From Stenotrophomonas sp. HITSZ_GD (lineage in GTDB: Bacteria; Pseudomonadota; Gammaproteobacteria; Xanthomonadales; Xanthomonadaceae): DNA of 64,000 bases. The position numbers and the translations under genes are program-made. Below, in pieces: positions 10,891 to 21,081 of the stretch. The DNA lies in assembly GCF_029543105.1 (NCBI RefSeq), contig NZ_JARQXB010000003.1, positions 282,776 through 346,775 of the forward strand, in the 5' to 3' direction. The first letter of the stretch is position 1. Each line of letters starts with the position of its first letter. The notes under the pieces are model-generated. The model did no database searches and had not been told where the DNA came from. It worked only from the letters and a program-made list of their open reading frames with translations.

Positions 10891-12789
10891 TCACCGCCCC
10901 GCCAACTCCAGCAGCAGCTTGTTGAGCCGGCGCACATAACCCGCCGGATCCTTCAGCGTATCGCCGGCCGCCAACGCCGCCTGGTCGAACAGCACGTGCG
11001 CCAGCTCGCCGAAGCGCGCGTCGTCGCGCTCCGCATCCAGCCGTTCGATCAGCGGATGCGCCGGGTTGAACTCGAACACCGGCTTGGCTTCCGGCAGCTT
11101 CTGCCCGCTGGCTTCCAGAATCTGGCGCATCTGCAGGCCCAGGTCGTCGCGGCCGATGGCCAGGATCGCCGGCGAATCGGTCAGCCGCTGCGACACCCGC
11201 ACCTCGGCCACCTCATCGCCCAGCGCCTGCTGGATCCGTTCCGCCAACGCCTGCTTCTCCTGCGCGGCCTGCGCCTGCGCCTGCTTCTCCTCCTCGCTGT
11301 CCAGCGCGCCCAGGTCGAGGTCGCCACGGGCGATGTCCACGAACGACTTGCCGTCGAACTCGGTCAGGTAGCCCATCAGCCACTCGTCGATGCGGTCGGT
11401 CAGCAGCAGCACCTCGATGCCCTTCTTGCGGAACACCTCCAGGTGCGGGCTGTCCTTGATCTGCGCGTAGCTTTCGCCGGTCAGGTAATACAGCTTGTCC
11501 TGGCCTTCCTTCATGCGCGCCACGTAGTCGGCCAGGGCCACGTCCTGCGCGCCGTCGCTGCCGTGGGTGGAGGCGAAGCGCAGCAGCCCGGCGATCTTCT
11601 CGCGGTTGCCGTAGTCCTCGGCCGGGCCTTCCTTCAGCACCTGGCCGAACTGCTTCCAGAACGCGGCGTAATCTTCCGGCTTGTCCTTGGCCAGCTTCTC
11701 CAGCATGTCCAGCGAGCGCTTGGTCAGCGCGGCCTTCATCGAGTCGATCACCGGCCCGGCCTGCAGGATTTCGCGCGAGACGTTGAGCGAGAGGTCCGCC
11801 GAATCCACCACGCCCTTGATGAAGCGCAGGTACAGCGGCAGGAACTGCTCGGCCTGGTCCATGATGAAAACGCGCTGCACGTAGAGCTTGAGCCCCTTGG
11901 CGGCGTCGCGGTGGTACAGGTCGAACGGCGCGCGGCCGGGCACGTACAGCAGCGAGGTGTATTCCAGCTTGCCCTCGACCTTGTTGTGGCTCCACGCCAG
12001 CGGGTTGGCATGGTCGTGCGCGAGGTGCTTGTAGAACTCCTGGTATTCCTCGTCCTTCACCTCGCCGCGCGGCCGCGTCCACAGCGCGCTGGCGCGGTTC
12101 ACCGCTTCCCACTGGGCCTCGGCGCCGGCGTCTTCGCCCTCGGCCTCCTTGCGCAGCTCCACCGGCAAGGCGATGTGGTCCGAATACTTCTTGATGATGC
12201 CGCGCAGGCGCCAGGCGTCGGCATAGCCTTCCTCGCCGTCCTTGAGATGCAGCACGATGCGCGTGCCGCGCTCGGGGCGCTCGATGGTGGCGACGTTGAA
12301 CTCGCCTTCGCCGCGCGAGGACCAATGCACGCCCTCGCTGGCCGGCAGGCCGGCGCGGCGGCTGTAGACATCGACCTGGTCGGCGACGATGAAGGCGCTG
12401 TAGAAGCCCACGCCGAATTGGCCGATCAGGTGCGCGTCCTTCTTCTGGTCGCCGCTGAGGTGGGCCAGGAAGTCGGCGGTGCCGGACTTGGCGATGGTGC
12501 CCAGGTGGGCCACGGCTTCCTCGCGGCTCATGCCGATGCCGTTGTCCTCGATGCTGACCGTGCGCGCGGCGGCGTCGTAATCGACCCGGATGCGCAGCTC
12601 GCCGCCGCCTTCCAGCAGTTCCGGCCGCACCAGCGACTCGAAGCGCAGCTTGTCCGCGGCGTCGGCCGCGTTGGATACCAGCTCGCGCAGGAAGATCTCC
12701 TTGTTCGAGTACAGCGAGTGGATCATCAGCTGCAGCAGCTGTTTGACCTCGGTCTGGAAACCCAGGGTCTGCGGTTGCGATTCGGTCAT
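10891..12789 (-). CDS. htpG: Chaperone protein HtpG (Hsp90)
   Basis: Bacterial Hsp90, a cytoplasmic dimeric ATP-dependent chaperone, here 632 residues and full length. Seen: the GHKL ATPase domain with [13 protein letters not shown] (Glu36, Asn40), EDNGIGM (Asp82), GTIAKSGT and [11 protein letters not shown]; a middle domain with [10 protein letters not shown] and [18 protein letters not shown]; and a C-terminal dimerisation region ending [15 protein letters not shown] ribosome-binding site AGGAG lies just upstream of the ATG, and a likely heat-shock promoter 49-74 bases upstream. It is transcribed away from rsmD and ends in the repeat-bearing gap shared with the rod-like gene. Confidence 0.98.
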   Translation of the reverse strand: MTESQPQTLGFQTEVKQLLQLMIHSLYSNKEIFLRELVSNAADAADKLRFESLVRPELLEGGGELRIRVDYDAAARTVSIEDNGIGMSREEAVAHLGTIAKSGTADFLAHLSGDQKKDAHLIGQFGVGFYSAFIVADQVDVYSRRAGLPASEGVHWSSRGEGEFNVATIERPERGTRIVLHLKDGEEGYADAWRLRGIIKKYSDHIALPVELRKEAEGEDAGAEAQWEAVNRASALWTRPRGEVKDEEYQEFYKHLAHDHANPLAWSHNKVEGKLEYTSLLYVPGRAPFDLYHRDAAKGLKLYVQRVFIMDQAEQFLPLYLRFIKGVVDSADLSLNVSREILQAGPVIDSMKAALTKRSLDMLEKLAKDKPEDYAAFWKQFGQVLKEGPAEDYGNREKIAGLLRFASTHGSDGAQDVALADYVARMKEGQDKLYYLTGESYAQIKDSPHLEVFRKKGIEVLLLTDRIDEWLMGYLTEFDGKSFVDIARGDLDLGALDSEEEKQAQAQAAQEKQALAERIQQALGDEVAEVRVSQRLTDSPAILAIGRDDLGLQMRQILEASGQKLPEAKPVFEFNPAHPLIERLDAERDDARFGELAHVLFDQAALAAGDTLKDPAGYVRRLNKLLLELAGR

Positions 12790-12837
12790 GGGCGTGGCTC
12801 CTCGTGTTGCGGCCGCGGATGCGGCGATGCGCTCCGG

Positions 12838-12863
12838 GTATGGGCCGGCGCGCGCTTTTCAAG
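12838..12863 (-). promoter_or_regulatory. Candidate sigma-32 heat-shock promoter of htpG
   Basis: On the minus strand CTTGAAAA (CTTGAA at 12863-12858) is followed after 12 bases by GCCCATAC (12845-12838). This matches the RpoH pattern CTTGAA...CCCCATnT apart from short spacing and two -10 mismatches. It would start RNA near 12832, about 43 bases before the htpG ATG. htpG is a classic RpoH target, which supports the call; no start-site data are available. Confidence 0.6.
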
Positions 12864-12962
12864 GTGGTGGCCGCGCTGGTCTATCATGCGCGGCCTGATG
12901 ACCCGCCTGCCTTCCGCCCCGTATCGGCCCTGCCGCCCCGTCGCATCCGCGCGGGGCCGCGC

Positions 12963-13550
12963 GTGAGCGCGCGCAAGCCAGAAGGGCAGGTCCGCATCAT
13001 CGGCGGACGCTGGCGCAACACGCGCCTGGCCGTGCCGGACCTGCCCGGCCTGCGCCCCACGGGCGACCGCGTGCGCGAAACCCTGTTCAACTGGCTGCAG
13101 CCGGCGCTGCCCGGCGCACGCGTGCTGGACCTGTTCGCCGGCAGCGGCGCGCTCGGGCTGGAGGCCGTCTCCCGCGGCGCCGGCAGCGCGTGCCTGGTGG
13201 AGCGCGACGCCGGGCTGGCTGCGCGCCTGCGCGAGCAGGTCGGCAAGCTCGGCGCGGCGGGGCAGGTGGAGGTGGTACAGGAAGACGCCCTGCGCTGGCT
13301 GGCGCGCCCGCCGGCGGCGCGTTTCGATATTGCCTTCGTCGACCCGCCTTTCGCCGCCGGCCTTTGGAATCAGGTGCTTGCGGCGCTGCCCGCGCAGCTG
13401 TCCGAGCAGGCCTGGCTGTACGTGGAGGCGCCGCATGACGCCGCGCCCGCGCTGCCGGCCGAATGGCGCCCGCACCGCGAGGGCACGACCCGCGAGGTGC
13501 GCTATGCGCTGTACCAGCGGCGGGCCGCTGCTACACTGACGCCACCTTAA
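12963..13550 (+). CDS. rsmD: 16S rRNA (guanine(966)-N(2))-methyltransferase
   Basis: RsmD methylates N2 of G966 in 16S rRNA during 30S assembly. The protein is 195 residues, a Rossmann-fold SAM methyltransferase. Seen: VRIIGGRWRNTRL near the N-terminus, RPTGDRVRETLFNWL, the SAM loop VLDLFAGSGALGLEA (54-68) and the catalytic DPPF (127-130). The GTG at 12963 is chosen because it gives the conserved distance to VRIIGG; open frame upstream runs through the htpG promoter zone. The next gene, coaD, begins 14 bases downstream, and rsmD-coaD is a widely conserved pair. Confidence 0.92.
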   Translation: MSARKPEGQVRIIGGRWRNTRLAVPDLPGLRPTGDRVRETLFNWLQPALPGARVLDLFAGSGALGLEAVSRGAGSACLVERDAGLAARLREQVGKLGAAGQVEVVQEDALRWLARPPAARFDIAFVDPPFAAGLWNQVLAALPAQLSEQAWLYVEAPHDAAPALPAEWRPHREGTTREVRYALYQRRAAATLTPP

Positions 13551-13558
13551 CGCGGTAA

Positions 13559-14071
<513 letters not shown>

Positions 14072-14121
14072 ATTTCACCCGTCACACCCATAACAAAACA
14101 GGAAACAGGGAGGATCACCCA

Positions 14122-14616
14122 ATGAAGAATCTCATGCGTGGGCTGCTCATCGCATCGATGGCCGCGCTGGCGTTCACCGCCTGCAAGAAGGAAGAAGCCA
14201 AGCCTGCCACCGAGGCCGCCGTGGCGCTGAAGGCCCCGGGCAAGGACGACGATGCCGGCTGGAAGCAGTACCTGCAGCAGGTGGCGATCCAGAACATGGG
14301 CAACGTCACCAACAGCCCGTTCCTGTACTACCTGCCGCCGGAATCGGATCCGGAGTTCCAGGCCAAGTACGAGCGCCAGGTCGAGAGCGCGACCACGACC
14401 ATCAGCCGCGGCATCAGCCCGGGCAACATGATCGCCTTCGGCTCCTCGGCCTCGGCCAAGATGGCCGACATGATCGCCGCGGTGTTCAAGGACGTGCAGG
14501 CCGACTCCATGAAGGGCGTGCGCATCGTGTTCATCGGCGACGCCGCCGACAACGCGCGCGTGCAGACCATCATCCAGCCGACCGGCGCCGAGTACATCTT
14601 CGTCGAAGCCAAGTAA
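14122..14616 (+). CDS. Conserved lipoprotein of unknown function
   Basis: A 164-residue predicted lipoprotein. The signal peptide MKNLMRGLLIASMAALAFTA ends at a lipobox with Cys21, followed by KKEEAKPATEAAVALK, a flexible charged linker. The mature part has KQYLQQVAIQNMGNV, SPFLYYLPPES and, near the end, VRIVFIGDAADNAR. No enzyme motif is recognisable. The residue after Cys21 is Lys, not Asp, so delivery to the outer membrane is expected. GGGAGGA at 14108-14114 supports the ATG at 14122 over one 54 bases upstream. A strong hairpin follows the stop. Function unknown. Confidence 0.85.
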   Translation: MKNLMRGLLIASMAALAFTACKKEEAKPATEAAVALKAPGKDDDAGWKQYLQQVAIQNMGNVTNSPFLYYLPPESDPEFQAKYERQVESATTTISRGISPGNMIAFGSSASAKMADMIAAVFKDVQADSMKGVRIVFIGDAADNARVQTIIQPTGAEYIFVEAK

Positions 14617-14623
14617 TACCCGC

Positions 14624-14650
14624 GGACCGGGCGCCCCGTGCGCCCGGTCC
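14624..14650 (+). terminator. Hairpin after lipoprotein gene
   Basis: A perfect 11-bp stem, GGACCGGGCGC / GCGCCCGGTCC, closes on the 5-base loop CCCGT eight bases after the lipoprotein stop codon. There is no T-run, so it may mark the transcript end or protect the mRNA 3' end rather than act as a textbook intrinsic terminator. The rest of the 184-bp gap to the ferredoxin gene shows no gene. Confidence 0.5.
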
Positions 14651-14800
14651 CTCCATCGGAACCGCCTTGCCGTACCCGCAACTCCCCCTGGCGATCGGCG
14701 CGCTCGCGCACGATCCCCGCCACGCCGGACCGGCCCGTGCCGGCGCCGCGCCCCCGCCCCGCGCGCGACACGCCGCACGCGCAGACGCGATGCCGCCGCC

Positions 14801-15085
14801 ATGTCGCTGAAGATCAACGAGCTGTGCGTCAACTGCGATGTCTGCGAGCCGGCCTGCCCGAACCGGGCCATCTCCATGGGCGAGACCATCTACATCATCG
14901 ACCCGGCGCGCTGCACCGAGTGCGTGGGCCATTACGATGAGCCGCAGTGCGTGATGGTCTGCCCGGTCGAATGCATCGACCCCGATCCGGACATCCCGGA
15001 GACCCACGACCAGCTCCTGGCCAAGCTGCGCCAATTGCAGCGCGACCATCCCGAGTTCTACGAAGAGGAACCGCCATCGCCATGA
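14801..15085 (+). CDS. YfhL-type 4Fe-4S dicluster ferredoxin
   Basis: A 94-residue ferredoxin of the YfhL kind. Seen: first cluster motif CVNCDVCEPACP (C9, C12, C15, C19) and second CTECVGHYDEPQCVMVCPVEC (C38, C41, C50, C54), with an extra Cys58 and an acidic C-terminal tail. The long insertion between C41 and C50 is typical of YfhL ferredoxins, whose partners are not well defined. In many gammaproteobacteria the gene follows coaD, as it nearly does here. Its stop overlaps the ggt start by four bases, a coupling without an evident metabolic reason. Confidence 0.93.
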   Translation: MSLKINELCVNCDVCEPACPNRAISMGETIYIIDPARCTECVGHYDEPQCVMVCPVECIDPDPDIPETHDQLLAKLRQLQRDHPEFYEEEPPSP

Positions 15086-16833
15086 AGCCCTTCGCCCGCC
15101 CCGTGCTGCTGTGCCTGCTGGTGTTGTTCACCGCGCCCGCGTTCGCCGCCGAACCGCCAGTGGCGGCGCCCGCAACCGGCCGGCATCCGCCCGGCGCGGC
15201 CGTGGCCAGCGGCCACCACCTGGCTACCGAGGCCGGCCTGCAGATCCTCAAGGAAGGCGGCAACGCGTTCGATGCGGCGGTGGCGGTGTCCTCCACGCTG
15301 GCGGTGGTCGAGCCGATCAGTTCGGGCCTGGGCGGTGGCGGCTTCTTCCTGCTGCACGACGCCAGGACCGGCCAGGACGTGATGCTGGACGCGCGCGAGT
15401 ACGCGCCCGAGTCCGCCACCCCGCAGCAGTTCCTGGACAAGAATGGCGAGCTGGACCGCGACCGCTCGATCAACGGCCCGTGGTCGGCCGGCATCCCGGG
15501 CCTGCCGGCGGCGCTGGTGGAGCTGGCCGGCAAGCACGGCCGGCTGCCGCTGAAGCAGTCGCTGGCGCCGGCGATCCGCATCGCCACCGAGGGTTTCCCG
15601 GTGTACGAGCGCATGGCCAAGGGCTACGCCTCGCGCCGCGAAGTGATGGAACGCTACCCCGGCACGCGCGAGGTGTACCTGCGCAACGGCCGCCCCATCG
15701 CCACCGGCGACGTGTTCAAGCAGCCGGAGCTGGCGCACACGCTGGCGCTGCTCGGCGAGAAGGGCTTTGATGGCTTCTACCGCGGCGAGACCGCCAAGAA
15801 GCTGCTGGCCGGCGTGAAGCAGGCCGGCGGCCGCTGGACCGCGCAGGAACTGGCCGGTTACCAGGTCAAGCAACGCACGCCGATCAGCTTCCAGTACCGC
15901 GACTGGAAGATCACCACCGCGCCGCCGCCGTCCTCCGGCGGCATTGCGCTGGCCGAGATGCTGCAGATCCTCGAAGGCTGGGACCTGGCCAAGCTGGACG
16001 AGGTGCAGCGCACGCACCTGGTGGTGGAGGCCATGCGCCGCGCCTACCGCGACCGCACGTTCTTCCTGGGCGATCCGGATTTCGTCACCATCCCGCAGCG
16101 CGTGCTGACCAGCAAGGATTACGCGATGGGGCTGCGTGCCACCCTCAATCCGGCCAAGGCCACGCCCAGCGACCTGCTCTCGGGCAACCCCACGCCGCTG
16201 GAAGACGACGAGACCACGCACTTCTCGATCATCGACAGCGAAGGCAACCGCGTGGGCGCCACGCAGACGGTGAACCTGCTGTACGGCTCGGGCCTGATTC
16301 CCAAGGGCACCGGCGTGCTGCTCAACGACGAGATGGATGATTTCGCGCTCAAGCCCGGCACGCCGAATGCGTTTGGCGTGATGGGCTACGAGGCCAACGC
16401 GCCCAAGCCGGGCAAGCGCATGCTCTCGTCGATGACGCCGACGTTCATGGAATCGCCGCAGCGCGTGACCGTGCTCGGCACGCCGGGCGGCAGCCGCATC
16501 ATCACCATGGTGCTGCTGGGCATCCTCGGCTACGACGCCGGCCTGGACGCGCAGCAGGTCGCCGCGTTGCCGCGCTACCACCACCAGTGGCTGCCGGACA
16601 CCATCGAGGCCGAGGGCGGCGCCTTCGGCCCGGACGTGGTCGCCGGGCTGCGCAAGCTCGGTCATACGGTGGACGTGCCGGGCGACAGCGCCGAAGGCGG
16701 CCGCGGTTCCAGCCACGTGTGGGGCAACCTGCAGACGGTGGAGTGGGACCTGCAAGGCAACGTGCTGCGCGGCGGCAGCGACCCGCGCAACCCGGTGGGC
16801 AGCGCCGAAGTGATCGCCGCCCCGTCGAACTGA
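15082..16833 (+). CDS. ggt: Gamma-glutamyltransferase, exported
   Basis: Ggt (EC 2.3.2.2) hydrolyses glutathione and other gamma-glutamyl compounds in the periplasm. The proenzyme is 583 residues with a signal peptide ending near AFA-AEPP (residues 21-25). Seen: [22 protein letters not shown], the autocleavage and nucleophile site ETTHFSIID with Thr379, NDEMDDF and the late GTPGGSRI. Cleavage before Thr379 would give large and small subunits of normal size. The ATG overlaps the ferredoxin stop. The MBL-fold gene follows after 10 bases, so fdx, ggt and that gene probably form one operon. Confidence 0.95.
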   Translation: MKPFARPVLLCLLVLFTAPAFAAEPPVAAPATGRHPPGAAVASGHHLATEAGLQILKEGGNAFDAAVAVSSTLAVVEPISSGLGGGGFFLLHDARTGQDVMLDAREYAPESATPQQFLDKNGELDRDRSINGPWSAGIPGLPAALVELAGKHGRLPLKQSLAPAIRIATEGFPVYERMAKGYASRREVMERYPGTREVYLRNGRPIATGDVFKQPELAHTLALLGEKGFDGFYRGETAKKLLAGVKQAGGRWTAQELAGYQVKQRTPISFQYRDWKITTAPPPSSGGIALAEMLQILEGWDLAKLDEVQRTHLVVEAMRRAYRDRTFFLGDPDFVTIPQRVLTSKDYAMGLRATLNPAKATPSDLLSGNPTPLEDDETTHFSIIDSEGNRVGATQTVNLLYGSGLIPKGTGVLLNDEMDDFALKPGTPNAFGVMGYEANAPKPGKRMLSSMTPTFMESPQRVTVLGTPGGSRIITMVLLGILGYDAGLDAQQVAALPRYHHQWLPDTIEAEGGAFGPDVVAGLRKLGHTVDVPGDSAEGGRGSSHVWGNLQTVEWDLQGNVLRGGSDPRNPVGSAEVIAAPSN

Positions 16834-16843
16834 GGCGCGCGCG

Positions 16844-17746
16844 ATGAAACTCTGGTCCCTGCGCGGCAACAGCCAGAAGCTGGATGGCGGCGCGATGTTC
16901 GGCAACGCGCCGCGCGCGGTGTGGGAGAAGTGGGCCGCGCCGGACGAGCACAACCGCATCGCGCTGGCCTGCCGCGCGTTGCTGGCCAGCCCGCTGGCCG
17001 GCAAGACGGTGCTGTTCGAAACCGGCATCGGCGCGTTTTTCGAGCCCAGGCTGCGCGAGCGCTACGGCGTGCAGGAAGACCGGCACGTGCTGGTGGATTC
17101 GCTGCGCGAAGCCGGTTTCGAGCACGAGGACATCGACGTGGTGGTGCTGAGCCACCTCCACTTCGACCATGCCGGCGGCCTGCTGGCGCCCTGGAGCGAA
17201 GGCCGCGCGCCGGAACTGCTGTTTCCCAATGCCACGTTCCTGGTGGGCGCGGCGCATTGGCAACGCGCGCTGCACCCGCATCCGCGCGACCGCGCCAGCT
17301 TCATTGCCGAACTGCCGGCGTTGCTGGAGGCCAGCGGGCGGCTGGAGATCGTCGAAGGCGCCTGTTCGCAGGCCCTCGGCGACAGCGTGCGCTTCACCTT
17401 CAGCGACGGCCATACGCCGGGGCTGATGCTGGCCGAGATCGTCGGCCCGGAATGGATCGACGGGCAGCCGCACGGTGGGGTGGTGTTCTGCGCCGACCTG
17501 ATCCCCGGGCGTTCGTGGGTGCACGTGCCCATCACCATGGGCTACGACCGCAATGCCGAGCTGCTGATCGACGAGAAGCACGCTTTCCTGGACGACAAGC
17601 TGGCGCGCAACGTCCATCTGTTCTTCACCCACGACCCGGACTGCGCCTTGGCGCAGGTGGTGCGCGACGCGCGCGGCCGCTACGGCACCACGCACGAGGT
17701 GGCCGAGCTGCGCGCGCGCAGCTTGTTCACGCCGCTGCTGGCCTGA
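16844..17746 (+). CDS. Metallo-beta-lactamase-fold hydrolase
   Basis: A 300-residue cytoplasmic hydrolase of the MBL fold. Seen: the zinc motif HLHFDHAGG (His104, His106, Asp108, His109), [21 protein letters not shown] with a further metal His, [10 protein letters not shown] and FTHDP near the end. The layout matches the lactonase or glyoxalase-II-like branch, but the true substrate cannot be read from sequence. No signal peptide is visible. It lies 10 bases after ggt, so thioester or glutathione-conjugate chemistry is possible; that is inference from context only. Confidence 0.88.
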   Translation: MKLWSLRGNSQKLDGGAMFGNAPRAVWEKWAAPDEHNRIALACRALLASPLAGKTVLFETGIGAFFEPRLRERYGVQEDRHVLVDSLREAGFEHEDIDVVVLSHLHFDHAGGLLAPWSEGRAPELLFPNATFLVGAAHWQRALHPHPRDRASFIAELPALLEASGRLEIVEGACSQALGDSVRFTFSDGHTPGLMLAEIVGPEWIDGQPHGGVVFCADLIPGRSWVHVPITMGYDRNAELLIDEKHAFLDDKLARNVHLFFTHDPDCALAQVVRDARGRYGTTHEVAELRARSLFTPLLA

Positions 17747-17873
17747 GCACACGTGCCGCGGCTGGACACGGCGCGATCTGCATGAAGGTTCGCCGACCCG
17801 GCGTCGCCGCGCGGCTTGCGCCCGCGACCGCAGGCCGGGCAGGATCGGGCGTCCCGCCCGTGAGCCTGCCTCG

Positions 17874-19613
17874 ATGTCCCACCGCCTGTTGCGCCTTGCC
17901 GCATCCTGCCTGCTGGTCGCCGCCGTTCCCGCGCTGGCCGAACCGGCCATCCGTGTCGACCAGCTCGGATTTGCCCCTGGCGCACGCAAGCTGGCGGTGG
18001 TGGAGGGCATCGAGGCGAGCCAACCCTTCACCGTGGTGCGCGCGAAGGATGGCAAGACGGTGTTCAAGGGCACGCTGGGCGCGCCGGCGCGCTGGGCGCC
18101 GGCCGACCGCATGGCGGCGCTGGCTGATTTCAGCCCACTGGCCACGCCAGGCCAGTACCGCATCGAGGTGCGTGGCGTGCCGGCCTCCGACCTTTTCCGC
18201 ATCGACGCCAACGCGTATGCCGGGCTGAACGACGCCGCGTTGAAGGCGTACTACTACAACCGCGCCAGCACCGCGCTGGACGCGCGCTACGCCGGGCAGT
18301 TCGCGCGCGCGGCCGGCCACCCGGATACGCAGGTGGAGATCCATCCTTCCGCCGCATCGCCCGGGCGGCCGGCCGGCACCGTGGTCTCCGCGCCCAGGGG
18401 CTGGTACGACGCCGGCGACTACAACAAGTACGTGGTGAACTCCGGCATCTCGACCTGGACCTTGCTGGCCGCCTACGCGCATTACCCGCAGGTCTTCAAG
18501 GGCCGGGACATCAATATCCCCGAAAGCGGCAACGCCGTGCCGGACATCCTCGACGAGGCGATGTGGAACCTGGAATGGATGCTCGCCATGCAGGACCCGG
18601 GCGATGGCGGCGTGTACCACAAGCTCACCAACCTGCAGTTCGACGGCATCGTGATGCCCGCGCAAGCGAACGCCAGGCGCTACATGGTCGGCAAGGGCAC
18701 GGCGGCGACGTTGGATTTCGCCGCGGTCATGGCGATGGCCGCGCGGGTCTACGCGCCCTATGAAGCCCGCTTTCCCGGCGTGCCGGCGCGCATGCGCGCG
18801 GCGGCCGAAGCGGCGTGGGGCTGGGCGATGACCCATCCGGACGTGGCTTACGTGCAGCCAGCCGACGTCAAGACCGGCGGCTACAACGATGACAAGTTCG
18901 ACGACGAATTCGCGTGGGCGGCCGCCGAGCTGTACCTGCTGACCGGCACGCCGGCCTACTACCAGACCTTCGAGCGCTACGCGCAGCCGCCGGGCGTGCC
19001 GAACTGGGCGGACGTGGGCGCGCTGGGCTGGATCTCGCTGGCCAGCGAACTGCCCAAGCTGCCCGACGATGCCGCGCGGGCGAAAGTGCGCGACGGCGTG
19101 ACAGGCGAGGCGGCGAAGCTGGCGACGAAGTGGTCGCAATCGGCGTGGCGGGTGACGATGCAGCCACAGGATTTTCGCTGGGGCAGCAATGCCGACGTGC
19201 TCAACCAGGCGCTGATGCTGCTGCAGGGCTACCGGCTGGACGGCGATCGCGTGCAACTGGACGCCGCGCAGTCGCAGCTGGATTACATCCTGGGGCGCAA
19301 TCCGCTGGGCGTGTCGTTCGTGACCGGGCAGGGCGCGCGCAGCCCGATGAATATCCACCACCGGCCTTCGGAAGCGGACGGCATCGCCGCCCCGGTGCCG
19401 GGCTGGTTGTCCGGCGGCCCGAACCCGGGCCAGCAGGATGCGAAGGATTGCGGAGCGGTGCGCTATCCCAGCGCGTTGCCGGCGCTGTCGTGGCTGGACG
19501 ATACGTGCAGCTACGCGAGCAACGAGGTGGCGATCAACTGGAACGCACCGCTGGTGTACGTGAGCGCTGCGTTGCAGGCGCTGACCCCGGCAACGGTGGA
19601 AGGGAAGCGCTGA
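17874..19613 (+). CDS. Glycoside hydrolase family 9 enzyme, exported
   Basis: A 579-residue GH9 protein with a signal peptide (cleavage near ALA-EPA, about residue 22), an N-terminal Ig-like CelD_N domain (about 23-110: IRVDQLGFAPGARKLAVV) and an (alpha/alpha)6-barrel. Seen: GWYDAGDYNKYVVNSG with the catalytic base pair Asp179 and Asp182, NIHHRPSEADG, and the proton-donor region SYASNEVAINWNAPLVY with Glu551. No carbohydrate-binding module or dockerin is present. GH9 members of this two-domain type cut beta-1,4-glucans or act as cellobiases or exo-glucosaminidases; which one cannot be settled here. It stands alone, without neighbouring sugar genes. Confidence 0.92.
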   Translation: MSHRLLRLAASCLLVAAVPALAEPAIRVDQLGFAPGARKLAVVEGIEASQPFTVVRAKDGKTVFKGTLGAPARWAPADRMAALADFSPLATPGQYRIEVRGVPASDLFRIDANAYAGLNDAALKAYYYNRASTALDARYAGQFARAAGHPDTQVEIHPSAASPGRPAGTVVSAPRGWYDAGDYNKYVVNSGISTWTLLAAYAHYPQVFKGRDINIPESGNAVPDILDEAMWNLEWMLAMQDPGDGGVYHKLTNLQFDGIVMPAQANARRYMVGKGTAATLDFAAVMAMAARVYAPYEARFPGVPARMRAAAEAAWGWAMTHPDVAYVQPADVKTGGYNDDKFDDEFAWAAAELYLLTGTPAYYQTFERYAQPPGVPNWADVGALGWISLASELPKLPDDAARAKVRDGVTGEAAKLATKWSQSAWRVTMQPQDFRWGSNADVLNQALMLLQGYRLDGDRVQLDAAQSQLDYILGRNPLGVSFVTGQGARSPMNIHHRPSEADGIAAPVPGWLSGGPNPGQQDAKDCGAVRYPSALPALSWLDDTCSYASNEVAINWNAPLVYVSAALQALTPATVEGKR

Positions 19614-19718
19614 GGCGAAGCGGTTGCTTGTCAGCCGGCGGGAACTGACGGAACATCGGGCCCCATCGGGCGTCGCGACTGAGAGGATTCGCCCGGCTGC
19701 CGACCATTGGAGGGACGG

Positions 19719-20006
19719 ATGACCCGATCGACCGTACGTGCACTGCTTGTGATGTCCCTCATCTGGGTGGGGATGATCGCAGGTCTTGCTGCGTTGTTAT
19801 ATCCGGCAGTCGGCGCCATCGCTGCTCTGCCGGAACCCAATCCATTCTGGTCCGTGTCGGTGACCAACATTCCCTCGGCGCCTTTCCAGGTGACGCTTCA
19901 CACCATGTCGTGGCTGCTGATTTGTCTGGGTCCATTGGCGGCACTGTGGGGATTTTCAGCGTTCATCGCCGTCGCAGCGCGGTCTCCCAAACTGCCTGGT
20001 GCATGA
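19719..20006 (+). CDS. Small two-helix membrane protein, unknown
   Basis: A 95-residue protein with two predicted membrane helices, about residues 8-34 (LLVMSLIWVGMIAGLAALLY) and 60-87 (TMSWLLICLGPLAALWGFSA). The ATG at 19719 has GGAGGG at 19709-19714; a TTG at 19707 is a less likely start. Third-position GC is visibly lower than in the neighbours (codons such as TTA, GCT, GCA, TCA), hinting at recent acquisition or weak selection. No recognised family. A good hairpin follows in the convergent gap. Confidence 0.72.
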   Translation: MTRSTVRALLVMSLIWVGMIAGLAALLYPAVGAIAALPEPNPFWSVSVTNIPSAPFQVTLHTMSWLLICLGPLAALWGFSAFIAVAARSPKLPGA

Positions 20007-20076
20007 CCACGGCGGGATATCAGGGGCCAGAACGCCAGCCATTTGCCATCCTATAGCGCGCGTCTATCAGCACCAG

Positions 20077-20104
20077 GGCGCTGCCTGCCGGCAGCGCCTT
20101 CTCT
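20077..20104 (+). terminator. Hairpin terminator after small membrane protein
   Basis: A perfect 9-bp stem GGCGCTGCC / GGCAGCGCC with loop TGCC is followed by TTCTCT. It sits between the convergent small membrane protein gene and the alpha/beta-hydrolase gene and is best oriented to stop rightward transcription. Confidence 0.65.
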
Positions 20105-20131
20105 CCATGCGCCGCGTTTCTCGAGCATGCC

Positions 20132-21055
20132 TTACCGGTCGAGGAACGCCACCAGCGCCGGAATCGTCTGCCCGGGCGCTTCTTCCATCAGCCAGTGGCC
20201 CGAGCCCTTGATGATGATGCCCTCCACATTCGTGTCCACCATCCGCCCCTGGTCGATCAGGAACTGGCCGCCGGCCTTCTCGCCGGACAGCACCAGCATC
20301 GGCATGTGCAACGGCGTCCGGGCGAAGCCGGCGAAGTCCTTCGCATCCTGCTCGAAGTTGCGGAAGTACTCGAAGCCGGCACGCATGCCACCGGGCTGGG
20401 CGTACTGCGCCGCGTAGAACTGCCGGTCGGCCTCGGGCACCGAGTGGTTGCGGTCGGCGGCGAAGTCGTTCCAGAAGTGCTCGAAGTAGATGCGCTCGCG
20501 GCCATCGACCAGCTTCAGCGGCGTTTCGCCGTAGAAGTGGAAATGCCACAGGTCCCGCAGCAGCCACACCTTGGTCCAGTCGCCCACGCCCGGCAGGAAC
20601 GCATCCATCAGCACCACGCTTTCGACCTGGTCCGGGTACTGCGCCGCGTAGGCGTAGGCGACCATCAGGCCGATGTCGTGGCCGACGATCTTCACCTTGG
20701 GATAGCCCAGCGATTGCACGAGCGCGTGGATATCCTGCGCCAGGGTCTTCTTGTCGTAGCCGCCGGCCGGCTTGGAGGAGCCGCCCGCGCCGCGCAGGTC
20801 CGGCGCGATCATCACGTGGCGGCCGGCCAGCTCGCGCATCAGCGGCTGCCACATGCGGCTGGTTTCGGCATAGCCGTGCAGCAACACCACCGGCGTGCCG
20901 TCGCCGTGGCCGGCCTGCAGGTAATGCAGGGTGACGCCATTGACCTGGGCGGTATGGCTTTGGATGTCCACGTTCGCCGCGTGGGCGAGGGTGGCGGCGA
21001 ACAGCGCCATGCCCGCGAGGGCGGCGCGCTGGAAGAGGCGAAGGAGCGTTTTCAT
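20132..21055 (-). CDS. Exported alpha/beta hydrolase, epoxide-hydrolase-like
   Basis: A 307-residue alpha/beta hydrolase with a signal peptide (MKTLLRLFQRAALAGMALFA..., cleavage near AHA-ANV, residue 27). Seen: oxyanion motif LLHGYAETS (His60-Gly61), DLRGAGGSSKP, nucleophile elbow GHDIGL with Asp127 in place of Ser, and catalytic His287 in GSGHWLMEE. An Asp nucleophile fits epoxide hydrolases and haloalkane or fluoroacetate dehalogenases. The start at 21055 follows the isochorismatase-like gene by 26 bases, so they form a two-gene leftward operon. Its promoter region carries the 16-bp site shared with the sensor kinase gene, so control by that two-component system is likely. Confidence 0.9.
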   Translation of the reverse strand: MKTLLRLFQRAALAGMALFAATLAHAANVDIQSHTAQVNGVTLHYLQAGHGDGTPVVLLHGYAETSRMWQPLMRELAGRHVMIAPDLRGAGGSSKPAGGYDKKTLAQDIHALVQSLGYPKVKIVGHDIGLMVAYAYAAQYPDQVESVVLMDAFLPGVGDWTKVWLLRDLWHFHFYGETPLKLVDGRERIYFEHFWNDFAADRNHSVPEADRQFYAAQYAQPGGMRAGFEYFRNFEQDAKDFAGFARTPLHMPMLVLSGEKAGGQFLIDQGRMVDTNVEGIIIKGSGHWLMEEAPGQTIPALVAFLDR

Positions 21056-21081
21056 GGGAATTCCTCGTCGGGTTCGATGGT

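Noticed and set aside
12804..12962. An N-terminal extension of RsmD
   Set aside because: The in-frame upstream codons overlap the htpG promoter zone and are not part of the conserved family; the GTG at 12963 gives the standard N-terminus.
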